A DNA stretch of 64,000 nucleotides, taken from the NCBI GenBank assembly GCA_036268875.1, contig DATATI010000049.1, positions 1 to 64,000 on the forward strand, given 5' to 3'. Shown in pieces: positions 8,939 to 17,613 of this stretch. The stretch's first letter is position 1; every line of letters starts with the position of its first letter. Both the position numbers and the translations under genes were made by a program. This DNA comes from Polyangia bacterium. GTDB taxonomy: Bacteria; Myxococcota_A; Polyangia; Fen-1088. The notes under the pieces were generated by a model that searched no databases, was not told the DNA's origin, and saw nothing but the letters and a program-made list of their open reading frames with translations.

Positions 8939-9882
8939 ATGTCCATGCCTGAAACCTTTTCGCCCGGCTCGATCAGCGCGCCGACCGGACCGGCGGCTCC
9001 GAAGGCCCGCGAGGTGAAGGCGATGGGCCAGATCGCGATGGGCATCGGTCATGGGGGTCGGGCGACCCTGATGAATCAGATCTGCCGGGTCCTGAACATG
9101 CCGCCCGAAGGCTGGTCGACCGGACAGTCGCATCTCTTCGAGCGCGGCGACATCCGGCTCGCGGCGATGTTGGGTACCTTCACAAAGGATCACGTCGCCA
9201 AGGCTGCCGCCGAGAACCTGCAGCGAGCGGCGAGGGTCACCCAGGCGAATATCATGCTCGCCGCAGTCACGGCGGCGCGGGAGCACTCCGGTGCGTTGAC
9301 GGCGACCGAACGCAGCCTGATCGACTCGTACCACGAGGGGGTCTGGATTTTCTCGGGGACCAAAAGAATCACCTTGGTCTCCCGGAATCGATCACGAGAG
9401 AGTGGAAGCCGATCGTGCCGTTCGTGAACCCTGAGTCGATGCACGTGGTTCATCCAGCGTGGATTCCCGTCGGCGACCAGATGGTGATCTATGCTGCCCA
9501 GGTCGCCGCAAGCTACAGGCTCAGCTTCCTGAAGTGGCTTCAGTTGGAACTTGCGGACGACGCCTCGCCAGCGGTCGCCCGCGCATCGAGGGTCGCGATC
9601 ATGATCTGGCAGGCGTACACGTTCCTTGCGCCCGGCGGCCGTAGTTTCGAGCCAGCCAACGACGTCGCAGCGCAACTCGGTCAGAGCTTCGGAGTCAGAT
9701 CTGCGTTGGGCTTTGTAGCTGATCATGCGAAGAAATCGGGCGACAAGGCCGATCTGAATCTCGTCGTGAACGAGGATAAGCTGAACCGGAGTGCCTGGGT
9801 TCGAAGCGCCAAAACCCGAACGGCCGAGGCGCTTTTTCTTGAACGGCTGCTGAAACAGGCGAGGCTGATGCTACCCGCATGA
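8939..9882 (+). pseudogene. Hypothetical protein broken by a frameshift
   Basis: Two consecutive frames belong to one gene. The first runs from ATG 8939 (MSMPETFSPGS) to a poor Arg/Ser-rich end at 9427. The second reads coherently from about 9364 (NHLGLPESITREWKP) to the stop at 9882. They join cleanly if one A is restored in the AAAA run at 9362-9365, which would give a protein of about 314 residues. The sequence is mostly helical, without signal peptide or known motif. Either the gene is inactivated or the base is a homopolymer sequencing error. Confidence 0.6.
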
Positions 9883-9891
9883 GGAACGCGA

Positions 9892-10758
9892 TTGCTTAGC
9901 GCTCTTGGGATTCTTATGGCAGTCGCGATAGCGGCAACGCCGTCTGCGCCGTCCGCCACCTGGGAGAAGGTGTACGAGGTTGAAGGCGGTCGCGAGGCCT
10001 GGTTGTCGTCGGTGCGGGCGCGGTCGCGCGATGAATGGTTCGTCGGTGGGCAGTGGGGTGTCGCGCACGGCGCCAAGGGACAGGTCACGCGTTACGAGAC
10101 GCCAGGCCGACCTGTCATCGGGCTTTGGGACGGAGGCAAGGACGGCATCTTCGCTTTCGGAATGGGCGAGCTTGCCCTGCATTTCGACGGCGCCAAGTGG
10201 ATCGAGGAGCACACGGGGCCGATCGCGAAAAAGGGAAGCCGTGGGATCGATATGCTGTATCTGGCATTCATCGATACCGACAGGCCGGTTCCTGTCATCG
10301 TCGCCCTGGGCACGTTGCTGGCGCTCGAACGGCAACCGGACCACACCTGGATCAAGCCCCCTCAACCTGAAAGCGCGAAGCTCGTCCAGCGCGGGCAATT
10401 GGGGCCACCTGTCAAGCTGCCGCCGGGCTGTCATGGGGCGGGTTGGTTCTGGTTGGGACGGAAGCGAGGGTTCACCTACTGCCACGACGGACGAGCTTTT
10501 GTCGTCGACGAACACGACACGGTGACCGAAAAGGGCAAGCTTCCGAAGGAGTGCAAACGCGCCATCGACGGGCTTGCCTCGATCGAGTCCGAGTTCTACG
10601 CGAGTTGCGGCGGCAAGGTCTTTAGGACGGACGCGGCCGGTTGGCACCCGTTCGGGACGGTCCAGAAAGAGAAGGAGCTCACCTCGATCTCGTTTGCCGA
10701 TGGGTGCGTCTTCGTGACCGGCCGCCGGACCATTTACCGATCCTGTTCGGCGCCATAG
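9892..10758 (+). CDS. Secreted beta-propeller-like protein
   Basis: The 288-residue product begins at a TTG preceded by GAGGAA at 9881-9886. It has a signal peptide (MLSALGILMAVAIAATPSAPSA) and repeated short blades with a Trp/Asp pattern (DEWFVGGQWG, KDGIFAFGMG, GAGWFWLGRKRG, VFRTDAAGWHP). Such blades are typical of secreted beta-propeller sensor or adhesion proteins. Three or four Cys residues near the end may form disulphides. It follows the frameshifted gene by 9 bases. Exact family and ligand are unknown. Confidence 0.65.
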   Translation: MLSALGILMAVAIAATPSAPSATWEKVYEVEGGREAWLSSVRARSRDEWFVGGQWGVAHGAKGQVTRYETPGRPVIGLWDGGKDGIFAFGMGELALHFDGAKWIEEHTGPIAKKGSRGIDMLYLAFIDTDRPVPVIVALGTLLALERQPDHTWIKPPQPESAKLVQRGQLGPPVKLPPGCHGAGWFWLGRKRGFTYCHDGRAFVVDEHDTVTEKGKLPKECKRAIDGLASIESEFYASCGGKVFRTDAAGWHPFGTVQKEKELTSISFADGCVFVTGRRTIYRSCSAP

Positions 10759-10865
10759 CTGTCTCCGTTGCCATCGTCGGGGCCAGACCAGCGGGGCGCC
10801 GCTGCGGCCTGACGGACACGTTCGCTCATGGTGGCATCAGCGGTTCAGGGATACGCTGAGACGAA

Positions 10866-11900
10866 ATGGCTGCGAGCCAATTTGATATCGGAGCGCTAGA
10901 CAGGCGCGTTCTGCTGTCGGGGGCCGGATTGTCCCGCAACTGGGGTGGCTACCTCGCTAGCGAGATGTGGGGCGCGATCCTGGGACATCCACGGGTTCAA
11001 GAATCCCAGGCGCTTCGCGAACTGTTGCTGGGCGAGCAGAACTTCGAAACTGCTCTTGCGGAGGTTCAAACGAATATCGCCTTTGAGGCAGGACGGGAGG
11101 CGATGAACACAGCGGTGAAAGAAGCGTTCCGACTGCAGGACGACAATCAGCGAAGCACCCTGGGCCGCTCCATCAGTAGTACGTGGAACACGTTCGCCGA
11201 AACCGTGGTCCGATCGTTCGATCCCTATGATCGCCAGCCGCCCCGGAGGGCCTCTTTCTTCTTCACACTGAATCAAGACGTCCTTCTTGAGAGGGGATTT
11301 AGGCCACCGAGCCAAATCCTTCCCAATATTCCAGGGCTTGATGCAGACCGGGTCTGGCAGAAGCCGATCAAGCCTCCTCCCTTTACGCAGGAATCCTATT
11401 CCGACCAGAGCAGTCTCGCGGTCACTGTTACCGAAGAGCCCTGCGAGCTGGTAATTCGAGATCGATTCAACTACGTCAAGCTGCACGGTTCTTTCAATTG
11501 GACGCGGGGCACGGATGCGATGATGGTCCTGGGAGGCGGGAAGCAAGAAGCCATCGACCGATTCTGGCTCCTGCGTTCATATTTCGATCTCTTCAAACAG
11601 ATCCTTGAGGCGGGGGATATGCGGTTGCTCGTGGTTGGCTATAGTTTCTGCGACGCCCACGTGAATAGGGTCATAGTGAATGCGGCTCGCCACCACCGCT
11701 TGAAGATCGTGATCGTTGATCCGCGGCCCCCCGCCGACCTTCGTCGGCATCTCCTGCTCAGCCGCTGCGGGGAAATTTGGGATGCGCTCATCGACTACGT
11801 CGGGCGGCCATTGACTGAAATCTATCCCGCCGACCACCACGGGGATCGAAGCGGCGACATGCAGCGGATCGAGCGATCGTTCTTGTCCTACTCGTATTAG
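10866..11900 (+). CDS. SIR2-family protein, possible antiphage NADase
   Basis: The 344-residue protein has the layout of a SIR2-like Rossmann domain. Near the N-terminus is a Gly-rich NAD-binding segment (VLLSGAGLSRNWGG). Further on are FFTLNQDVLLERG, with the Asn-Asp pair, then YVKLHGSFNW with the catalytic-type His, and a C-terminal LLVVGYSFCDAHVN strand. SIR2 domains of this type in bacterial defence systems degrade NAD during phage infection (established for several systems). Here there is no obvious effector fusion or partner gene, so a stand-alone defence role is inferred. It lies between accessory genes and a mobile-element primase, and by eye is less GC-rich than the core genes to the right. 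Confidence 0.75.
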   Translation: MAASQFDIGALDRRVLLSGAGLSRNWGGYLASEMWGAILGHPRVQESQALRELLLGEQNFETALAEVQTNIAFEAGREAMNTAVKEAFRLQDDNQRSTLGRSISSTWNTFAETVVRSFDPYDRQPPRRASFFFTLNQDVLLERGFRPPSQILPNIPGLDADRVWQKPIKPPPFTQESYSDQSSLAVTVTEEPCELVIRDRFNYVKLHGSFNWTRGTDAMMVLGGGKQEAIDRFWLLRSYFDLFKQILEAGDMRLLVVGYSFCDAHVNRVIVNAARHHRLKIVIVDPRPPADLRRHLLLSRCGEIWDALIDYVGRPLTEIYPADHHGDRSGDMQRIERSFLSYSY

Positions 11901-11924
11901 GTCGGTCAGTTCCTGGTTCCCGCC

Positions 11925-14669
11925 CTAATTTTCGTCCCACGGATACCTCCCCTCCGAACCCCGGGACGCCGGGGACGTGGGAGACATGATCTCGCTATCC
12001 CCTGGATCTTCCGCAGCAACTTCTGGATCCGCCCCGTCTCCGGTTTCGTCGCGATCCGGGGACCGGCCCGGGACGGAATCGGGGACACGGACGCCTTGGA
12101 GCGCGGTCAGCCGGACGCGGAGGACGCGGCGTTTACCGTCGCCCACGCGGACCTGCATCTCGGGCCGCTGGTCAGGGCCGGGGACCACGAAGCCCTTTCG
12201 GACGAGCGCCTTGTGAAGGGCGTGGGCGCTGTGGGCCCAGGCCTCGCCCGATTCCCGTAGAAAGGTCGCGACTCGGCGGCGGGCGGCCTCGGGCAGCAGA
12301 TAGGCGAAGTCGTCGTCGAACCAGCCAACGGTCTCCACCTCGTCGGCGCGCGGCGACGTTCCCTTCCGCACCAGTCGGACGCGTCGCTGTTCCAACAACG
12401 TGCCGAGAACAGTCATGAATCGTTCGGCCGGTTCGAGGTCGCGAAGGGCGGTGCCCTGCGCTTCGCCGATTCCGCGCAGGGTGTGGCGAGCCGTGGCGCG
12501 CAGCTCGGTGGCGCGCACGGCGCTGATGGCGCCGACATCTAGGGCGAATTCCAGCAGTAGGTCAAAGGCGCTGCGAAGCTGGGCCAGGGCGTCGGCCTGG
12601 CGCAAGTGTGAGCCGATCTGGAAAAGCTCGTTGCGAATGCGGGCGATGCGAGCCGGCGCTTCCTTGCGGAGCGTGGGGATGGCGGGCTGCAACCATTCGA
12701 TGAAGCCGCGCATGGCGTGCGGCAGACGATCGCCGCGGTTTTGTAGCTCGGTGATCACGGCGAGGTTTAGCCGTTCTCGGTCCACCTCGACGATCACCAG
12801 CCGTGCCTGAATCGAGTGGCCGGTCGGCAGGTCTTCGCCGGTGCAGATGACCATTCCCCGCGGCGGCCGGTCGGGCTGTTGGCTGAGGTCGGCGCGCAGG
12901 CGGCCGCGCGACGCGCGATTGCCGATACCCCGGATGATTCGCTGGGCGCGCTTCTCGAGTTCCTGCTGGGCTCGCGAGTCTGCGTTCGGGGCGTAGTCGT
13001 CGATCACGGCCACGGCGTCCTTGACGGTGAACAACCTGGCCTCGAGGGCGTTCTCGGTGGATGTCCAGCTGCCGGGTAGCGTCTTGCGATCAAAGGTGCC
13101 GAAGTGGCGCTGCGCCAGTGCCGCCAGCTCGGATTTGAGGCTTCCCGTCGGCCCGACCATCCACAGCGCGAAGTCTGGGCTGGTGATGAAGGCCAACGGC
13201 GCAGCATACGTCGCGGCGAGCAGCGGAATCGCGACTGACGGCTGCGCGGCATCGAGAAGGCGGAGCGATAGGGTGACGGCGTCGCGTACCTCCTCCGCTA
13301 CCGGCGGCAGGACGAACCTGTCGAGCGGCGGATCCAGCTCGACGGTTAGGCCCTCGGCTCCCACGCCTCCGCCCTGATAGAGGTACACCCACCGGCCTTC
13401 ATGAAACCGCCACCCGGTGTGCCGATAGACGACGCGTTCAACGGGCTCCGACAGGATCTGAATAGCCGCCCGAAGATGGTCGCGCGCGCCTGCGCCGGCG
13501 CTGACGAGCGCCCGTGCGCCCCAGGCGCTGGCGACCCAGTTCATGCCGCCGAACTCGGCCGCCCTTACCCGCGCGTCGGTCAATGCTGCGCCTGAGGCGA
13601 GGCGACCGCGGACCTTGAAGGCGCGCACGACCTCTGCTCCGTCGTCGTAGGCGACTTCTTCGAAGATTCTGGCGTCGAAGTTGGCGAGAGCCTGCACCGA
13701 CTCGTTGCCTTCTCGATCGTGGCGAACGCGGCAAATCTGGTTGTCGATTAGCCGATACGGGCCGGGCGCCTCGTCGCTGCCCGGGACCATGACGGCGTCA
13801 CCGGCTGCGCCGGTGGAAAGAGACGTCCCCATCGCGGGCGCTTCCAGGACGGCGTCGAAACGTTCGCGCGTCCAGCCGGCCTTCAGCGCGTCGTTGGCGT
13901 CCTTGAACAGAGCATCACCGTCGCGGAAGACAACGCGCCGGCAGCGCCTCGGTCCCAGCTCCTGTCGCAGCCGGCGCGCCAATTCCTCTCCCGGGTCGTC
14001 GGCGTCGGTGGCGATCAAGCAACGTCCGTAGGCACTCAACGGGGCGAGCAAGTCAGACGTCAAGCGTGAACCAGCGCCATCCGGCACCGAAACTACTGAC
14101 TGAATGCCGACCGCCCGCAGCGCGTGGAGATCCAGCTCGCCCTCGACGATGACCACGCGCGATCGGTCGTCCTTCGGAAGGTCGGCTAGACCATACAGGG
14201 CGCTCGGCTTTCCACGAGGGCGCCGCCAGAAGACCTTTCTGTCGCCCAGTAGACGGAACTTGTCATAGAGGAACGTGCCATCCGGGGCCGCGTACCGGAA
14301 CACGGCAGCGGTGCCTGTTCGTGTTCGCGCGCCGAAGATACGGTTGGCCTCGGCTTCGGGCAACGCGCGGATCTGGCGCAGCCATGTTGCAACCGCGGGC
14401 ACCTCGACCGCAGGGACGGTGCCGGACTCAACGTTCGCGTCGGCGGTGACAGGCGTCTCAGCGAACAGATCCCGCACCTCCAACCGCAGCGCCTCGACGA
14501 TGGCGGCGACGTCGCAACCGGCGAAGCAGCGCAAAAGGATCCGGCCTTCGTCGGTGGCGGCAACGCTCAAGCTCGGCCGGTCGTCTTCGTGGGCCGGGCA
14601 TCGGGCCATCCACCCGGCGCCTGTCTTGGAGACGCGCTCCAGCCGAGAGAGTAGATCGTGGACTCTCAA
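11925..14669 (-). CDS. Mobile-element primase-helicase (CHC2/TOPRIM + AAA+)
   Basis: The 914-residue protein begins with a CHC2-type zinc finger (C24/H27 in CPAHEDD, C48/C52 in CFAGC). A TOPRIM domain follows (VVIVEGELDLHAL at 172-184, DADDPGEE at 222-229). The C-terminal half has a DUF927-like P-loop ATPase with Walker A (GPTGSLKSE, about 487) and Walker B (AVIDDYAP). The tail is charged and Asp/Ser rich. This primase-plus-helicase layout is used by phages, satellites and integrative elements to start their own replication. The start is TTG at 14669. A 163-base gap separates it from the mini-gene chain upstream, and it may be the last gene of that transcript. Confidence 0.85.
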   Translation of the reverse strand: MRVHDLLSRLERVSKTGAGWMARCPAHEDDRPSLSVAATDEGRILLRCFAGCDVAAIVEALRLEVRDLFAETPVTADANVESGTVPAVEVPAVATWLRQIRALPEAEANRIFGARTRTGTAAVFRYAAPDGTFLYDKFRLLGDRKVFWRRPRGKPSALYGLADLPKDDRSRVVIVEGELDLHALRAVGIQSVVSVPDGAGSRLTSDLLAPLSAYGRCLIATDADDPGEELARRLRQELGPRRCRRVVFRDGDALFKDANDALKAGWTRERFDAVLEAPAMGTSLSTGAAGDAVMVPGSDEAPGPYRLIDNQICRVRHDREGNESVQALANFDARIFEEVAYDDGAEVVRAFKVRGRLASGAALTDARVRAAEFGGMNWVASAWGARALVSAGAGARDHLRAAIQILSEPVERVVYRHTGWRFHEGRWVYLYQGGGVGAEGLTVELDPPLDRFVLPPVAEEVRDAVTLSLRLLDAAQPSVAIPLLAATYAAPLAFITSPDFALWMVGPTGSLKSELAALAQRHFGTFDRKTLPGSWTSTENALEARLFTVKDAVAVIDDYAPNADSRAQQELEKRAQRIIRGIGNRASRGRLRADLSQQPDRPPRGMVICTGEDLPTGHSIQARLVIVEVDRERLNLAVITELQNRGDRLPHAMRGFIEWLQPAIPTLRKEAPARIARIRNELFQIGSHLRQADALAQLRSAFDLLLEFALDVGAISAVRATELRATARHTLRGIGEAQGTALRDLEPAERFMTVLGTLLEQRRVRLVRKGTSPRADEVETVGWFDDDFAYLLPEAARRRVATFLRESGEAWAHSAHALHKALVRKGFVVPGPDQRPEMQVRVGDGKRRVLRVRLTALQGVRVPDSVPGRSPDRDETGDGADPEVAAEDPGDSEIMSPTSPASRGSEGRYPWDEN

Positions 14670-14832
14670 AGCCGTCCCGTCCGCCGCGTCCCCGGAGCGG
14701 GTCCCCGGCTGGCGATGGCAGCGGGGACGGCGACCAGCGCCAAAGGCCCCGCGAATCCACGGACTTCTACCGCTTCATCCCGGGCGTACCCGCTGTCCCG
14801 GGGATCGCGGGGGAGAGGGGATCGTCTTGCGA

Positions 14833-15216
14833 TCATGCTCGCACCTGTGGGTCGAATCCGGCCAGCGGGCAGGCGGGTCCGCACGGGTCCGGGTGCTCGA
14901 AGACCCAGACCTCTCCCGTGTCGTTGCAATTCGAGCAGTCGAACCCCATTCCTTTGCAAGCGGCGCACTCCCGACGTCGCATGCCGTGGACGTCCGCGGC
15001 GTGCACCAGGTCATCTTCCGCCAGGCGACGCCCATAGGCTGTTTCCACCCGCCGCTCGCTACCCCAAACCCGCAGCGTTCCGCAGTAGTCGCAAGCGTAG
15101 ATGCAGTCGACGAAAGCGCGCTCGCCGGGGATGCGAGGTTGTGGCCGGCGCTGCGCGAAAAGGTGAAGACGCGCGGTCCGACATCGTGAGCAGAAAAGTA
15201 TCGGGTCGATGTTCAT
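14833..15216 (-). CDS. Small multi-CxxC zinc-finger protein A
   Basis: The 127-residue protein carries several CxxC pairs: CSRC near the N-terminus, CDYC, CAAC, then CSNC, with a final HPDPCGPAC. The CAACKGMGFDCSNCNDTG block is close to the DnaJ-type zinc-binding repeat. Such proteins bind zinc and often nucleic acid or proteins. The start ATG overlaps the previous stop (ATGA, 15213-15216). It is the last mini-gene before the primase. Confidence 0.7.
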   Translation of the reverse strand: MNIDPILFCSRCRTARLHLFAQRRPQPRIPGERAFVDCIYACDYCGTLRVWGSERRVETAYGRRLAEDDLVHAADVHGMRRRECAACKGMGFDCSNCNDTGEVWVFEHPDPCGPACPLAGFDPQVRA

Positions 15217-15554
15217 CGAGCGCCCTCCACATGCGCGCGGCGCTTCGAGGTCCCAGGCTCTGCGACGTACGGCGCGAGCAGTCCCTCACAACGCGCGCAG
15301 AAGAGGCCGTCTTCTCGCGGGAGCAGGATCGCTTCGCTGCAGCGGCACGCCAGGGTTTCTCGGCCCTCGAACGTTCCTGCTCGTCGGCATCGCGCCGAAC
15401 CGTGAAAATGCCTCGCCACGGCCACCGACACGCGAGCGGTTTCGTTGTCGACGAATGGCTTCGGTCGAAACGCCTGACGGAACACGATGGGTGTGCCGCA
15501 CCACCCGCAGTACACGACCCAACCGCGCGCTGCCGGCAACCCCCACGTCGTCAT
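15213..15554 (-). CDS. Small multi-CxxC zinc-finger protein B
   Basis: The start at 15554 overlaps the stop of the upstream gene by ATGA (15551-15554), giving 113 residues. The first CxxC is CGWC in VVYCGWCGTPIVFRQ, where a zinc ribbon would begin. Other Cys are in ARCRRAG, ACRCSEA and FCARCEGLL, so two small zinc sites are likely. A longer frame to 15848 is antisense to the neighbour and not supported. Probably a nucleic-acid or protein-binding accessory protein of the element. Confidence 0.65.
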   Translation of the reverse strand: MTTWGLPAARGWVVYCGWCGTPIVFRQAFRPKPFVDNETARVSVAVARHFHGSARCRRAGTFEGRETLACRCSEAILLPREDGLFCARCEGLLAPYVAEPGTSKRRAHVEGAR

Positions 15555-15943
15555 GGGCGCGCCTGCGGCGGGGTCTGCAGAGCCACGACCAGGTCGGCCG
15601 ACGCGTCGAAGACCTGGACCTGCGGCAGGTGATGGAAAACGTTCTCGCGCGGCCCAACGATGCAAAGGCGCTTGCCGGCGGCCAGAGCAACCCCGAACTC
15701 CACGTGGCGCCCGCCGCGCGCCGCCCACGGTACGCCACGAGTCGGCTCCTCGGTGAACGCGACCAGGCAGTCCGCACTCGAAAGGTCCTCCATGTCTTCG
15801 GTTGCGGCGACCACCTCCGATCCGTCGCCGCGACCTCCTTCGATCCACGCCGAGGTCACCACATGGCCAGCGCGAACGAGGTCGGAGGCAATGCCCAGCA
15901 TCTCGAAGCGCCGGTCATACCGGGCGGCGAGGTAGATCCTCAT
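15551..15943 (-). CDS. Nucleoside deoxyribosyltransferase-like protein
   Basis: The 130-residue protein starts MRIYLAARYDRR and shows the small Rossmann-like fold used by nucleoside 2-deoxyribosyltransferases and related phage proteins. Visible are the N-terminal YLAARY strand, a middle EDMEDLSSADCLVAFTE block, and the C-terminal GGRHVEFGVALAAGK and VGPRENVFHHLP blocks. Enzymes of this family transfer or hydrolyse deoxyribosyl or ribosyl groups on nucleosides or nucleotides. In a mobile element it may act on nucleotide pools or signalling nucleotides, which is inference. ATGA overlaps both neighbours. Confidence 0.75.
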   Translation of the reverse strand: MRIYLAARYDRRFEMLGIASDLVRAGHVVTSAWIEGGRGDGSEVVAATEDMEDLSSADCLVAFTEEPTRGVPWAARGGRHVEFGVALAAGKRLCIVGPRENVFHHLPQVQVFDASADLVVALQTPPQARP

Positions 15944-16167
15944 AGCCGCCCATCCCGCTTCATCTCGCGGAGGAGGTCGGACAGTCGGCGCCGCCAGTTC
16001 CGCCAGCACATGTGCGTGGTGCCGGCGGCGCCCCAACGCCGGCAGATGTCGCAGTAGCGGACCGTGGTGGGGGTCTCGACCGGTGCCCCGAGCGACGCGC
16101 CGTCGGTGCCGTCGCCCGGGCAGCGAACGATCGCGACCTCGACCGAGTAGACCAGCTCGCGCCTCAT
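15940..16167 (-). CDS. Mini-gene, Cys-containing hypothetical protein
   Basis: The 75-residue protein starts at the ATG at 16167 (MRRELVYSVEVAIVRCPGDG), which overlaps the preceding stop by ATGA. It ends by overlapping the next start in the same way. A CDIC pair and nearby MCWRNW suggest a small zinc-binding or structural site. The C-terminus is basic (RRRLSDLLREMKRDGR). No family is recognised; support comes from the chained ATGA overlaps. Confidence 0.55.
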   Translation of the reverse strand: MRRELVYSVEVAIVRCPGDGTDGASLGAPVETPTTVRYCDICRRWGAAGTTHMCWRNWRRRLSDLLREMKRDGRL

Positions 16168-16370
16168 CGCTGCACCTCCGGCACCAGGGGCCGTTCCCGG
16201 CAATAGACGGTGAACAGCTCGGTGCCGTCGTCGGTAGCGCCGGCGGCGCTAACATGAAATTCGTCGCTGCCTTCGATCACCTGTTCGAGCTCCCAGCGGC
16301 GGAAGAGCCCGGGCAGACGGAGGAAGTCCTCCGAGACGGTGCAAGGACGATCGTCGTGCTTCGTTGTCAT
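16164..16370 (-). CDS. Mini-gene, hypothetical protein
   Basis: The 68-residue frame starts at 16370, where its ATG shares one base with the TGA of the sigma-like gene (TGATG), and ends in an ATGA overlap with the next gene. It contains FLRLPGLFRRWELEQVIEG and then a beta-rich end. No domain is recognised. Its place in a chain of six coupled genes is the main evidence that it is real. Confidence 0.55.
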   Translation of the reverse strand: MTTKHDDRPCTVSEDFLRLPGLFRRWELEQVIEGSDEFHVSAAGATDDGTELFTVYCRERPLVPEVQR

Positions 16371-17161
16371 CAGCTGCTCAAGGCCACCGATGCCGCCGGG
16401 TGTGACTCCCGATCGACGAGAAGAGCGGCCCGTGCGCGGGCGAGGGCGCGCTCGAGCCGCTTGCGGGCAGCGGCGTGCGAGATCCCGAGCGACGCGGCGA
16501 TCTGCCGCCCGCGCTTGCGACGAAAAACGGCATCGACGACGAGGTCAGCGTCCTCGCCGAGGGCTCCCCGCAGCCAGTCGCTGAGCGCAGCGATTGAGGC
16601 GGGTTCCGCGCAGCCAGCAGGAAGGCCAAACGGCGACGAATCCATTTCCGGCTCCGGCGGCATCACCATCGCCATTCCCGGCGTCACCTCCGTGCTCTTC
16701 GCGGCGAGCCGGCGCTCGGCCCGGCGGGCCCGTACGACGTTGCGCTCTGTATTTCGAAGCAACGTCGCCGTCAGGCAGGCGACCTGCCGGGCGTCCACCC
16801 TTTGCAGCTCGGCCGTAAAACGCGCAATGATCTCCGAAGCCAGGTCTTGCGGCCGGCCTGGGAAGAGAAAGAACCGGCGGCGGAACATGGCGTCCAGAGC
16901 CGGCCAGAAGCACAGAATAAGGAGCGCCTGTGCAATTCGCCGGGTCCTCCGTTCGCGGGTGGCGGCGACGAGACCCCAGAGCACGGGATCCCGGCCGTCC
17001 AGGTCGACACATGGCGAGACCGCCGCGACAAGGTCAATAGGCGTTTCGAAAGCCGCAAAGGCCTCCAAGCGAGCCTTCAGCTGATCGAACGCCACGAACG
17101 CCTCGCGACCCTGAATCGACCGCAATAGCCCGGTGCGAAGGGCTTCCCAACTTGAACGCAT
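16370..17161 (-). CDS. Sigma-factor-like regulator of mobile element
   Basis: The 263-residue protein has a C-terminal helix-turn-helix like sigma-70 region 4: DAVFRRKRGRQIAASLGIS, then HAAARKRLERALARAR. The N-terminal two thirds is helical and could hold a region-2-like part (LASEIIARFTAELQRV, LRNTERNVVRARRAER), but it is weak, so this may be a diverged ECF sigma factor or a sigma-derived activator. It heads the chain of overlapping mini-genes and probably controls them or host transcription. The ATG at 17161 lacks a strong ribosome-binding site. Confidence 0.65.
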   Translation of the reverse strand: MRSSWEALRTGLLRSIQGREAFVAFDQLKARLEAFAAFETPIDLVAAVSPCVDLDGRDPVLWGLVAATRERRTRRIAQALLILCFWPALDAMFRRRFFLFPGRPQDLASEIIARFTAELQRVDARQVACLTATLLRNTERNVVRARRAERRLAAKSTEVTPGMAMVMPPEPEMDSSPFGLPAGCAEPASIAALSDWLRGALGEDADLVVDAVFRRKRGRQIAASLGISHAAARKRLERALARARAALLVDRESHPAASVALSS

Positions 17162-17257
17162 GGACGACCGCCGTTTCCGGCCGGCGTCGCGCGCTCACTG
17201 GGGCCGAGTTAGGCGTCAAGCGCTCTGGGTTGAGTTGTGATGAAGCTCGAACGAGAC

Positions 17258-17473
17258 CTATCGATCGGAGGCCACGGACGGGGCATGTTGTGACCGCACA
17301 CGGATCACGTTTAGATGGCGGCAGTTCGGGTGGCCGCAAATAAACGCGGCGCTGAACTCACCGTCGATCGTGACCTTGAGGTCGCTCCGCTGGAGCATGA
17401 GCGACCCTTCTTGCAGCTTGGCGAGCAGCTTGCCGCACGCGGAACAGCGCACGTCTTGGACCTCGTTCGACAC
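17258..17473 (-). CDS. Com-like zinc-finger protein
   Basis: The 71-residue protein has CSACGKLLAKL near its start and a second pair at CGHPNCRHLNVIR. This matches the layout of the Mu phage Com translational regulator family (RCxxCGKLLA...CxxC.H.N). Com binds mRNA to activate translation of a downstream phage gene; similar small proteins occur on many mobile elements. It stands just upstream of the sigma-like gene, separated by about 96 bases, and faces the operator-like region at 17529-17569. Confidence 0.7.
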   Translation of the reverse strand: MSNEVQDVRCSACGKLLAKLQEGSLMLQRSDLKVTIDGEFSAAFICGHPNCRHLNVIRVRSQHAPSVASDR

Positions 17474-17528
17474 GACCCGGTAGATGCCAGATCGCGAGTC
17501 GCCTGTGGTCGTCAGACCGTCGTCAGAG

Positions 17529-17569
17529 TGTCGATTGTTTGTCGATTCTTTGTCGCCGATTCTGGCGAC
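17529..17569. promoter_or_regulatory. Operator-like direct and inverted repeats
   Basis: Two 11-base direct repeats lie back to back at 17529-17539 and 17540-17550 (TGTCGATTGTT and TGTCGATTCTT). They are followed at 17552-17569 by an inverted repeat with 6-base arms GTCGCC and GGCGAC around a 6-base spacer. The block sits in the divergent gap between the Com-like gene (minus, start 17473) and the CWRC protein (plus, start 17614), where a regulator would control both. No binding protein can be named. Confidence 0.5.
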
Positions 17570-17613
17570 GTTTCCGGGTCCAGGCGGGACTGGTTGTAAG
17601 ATTGCCGGTGGTC

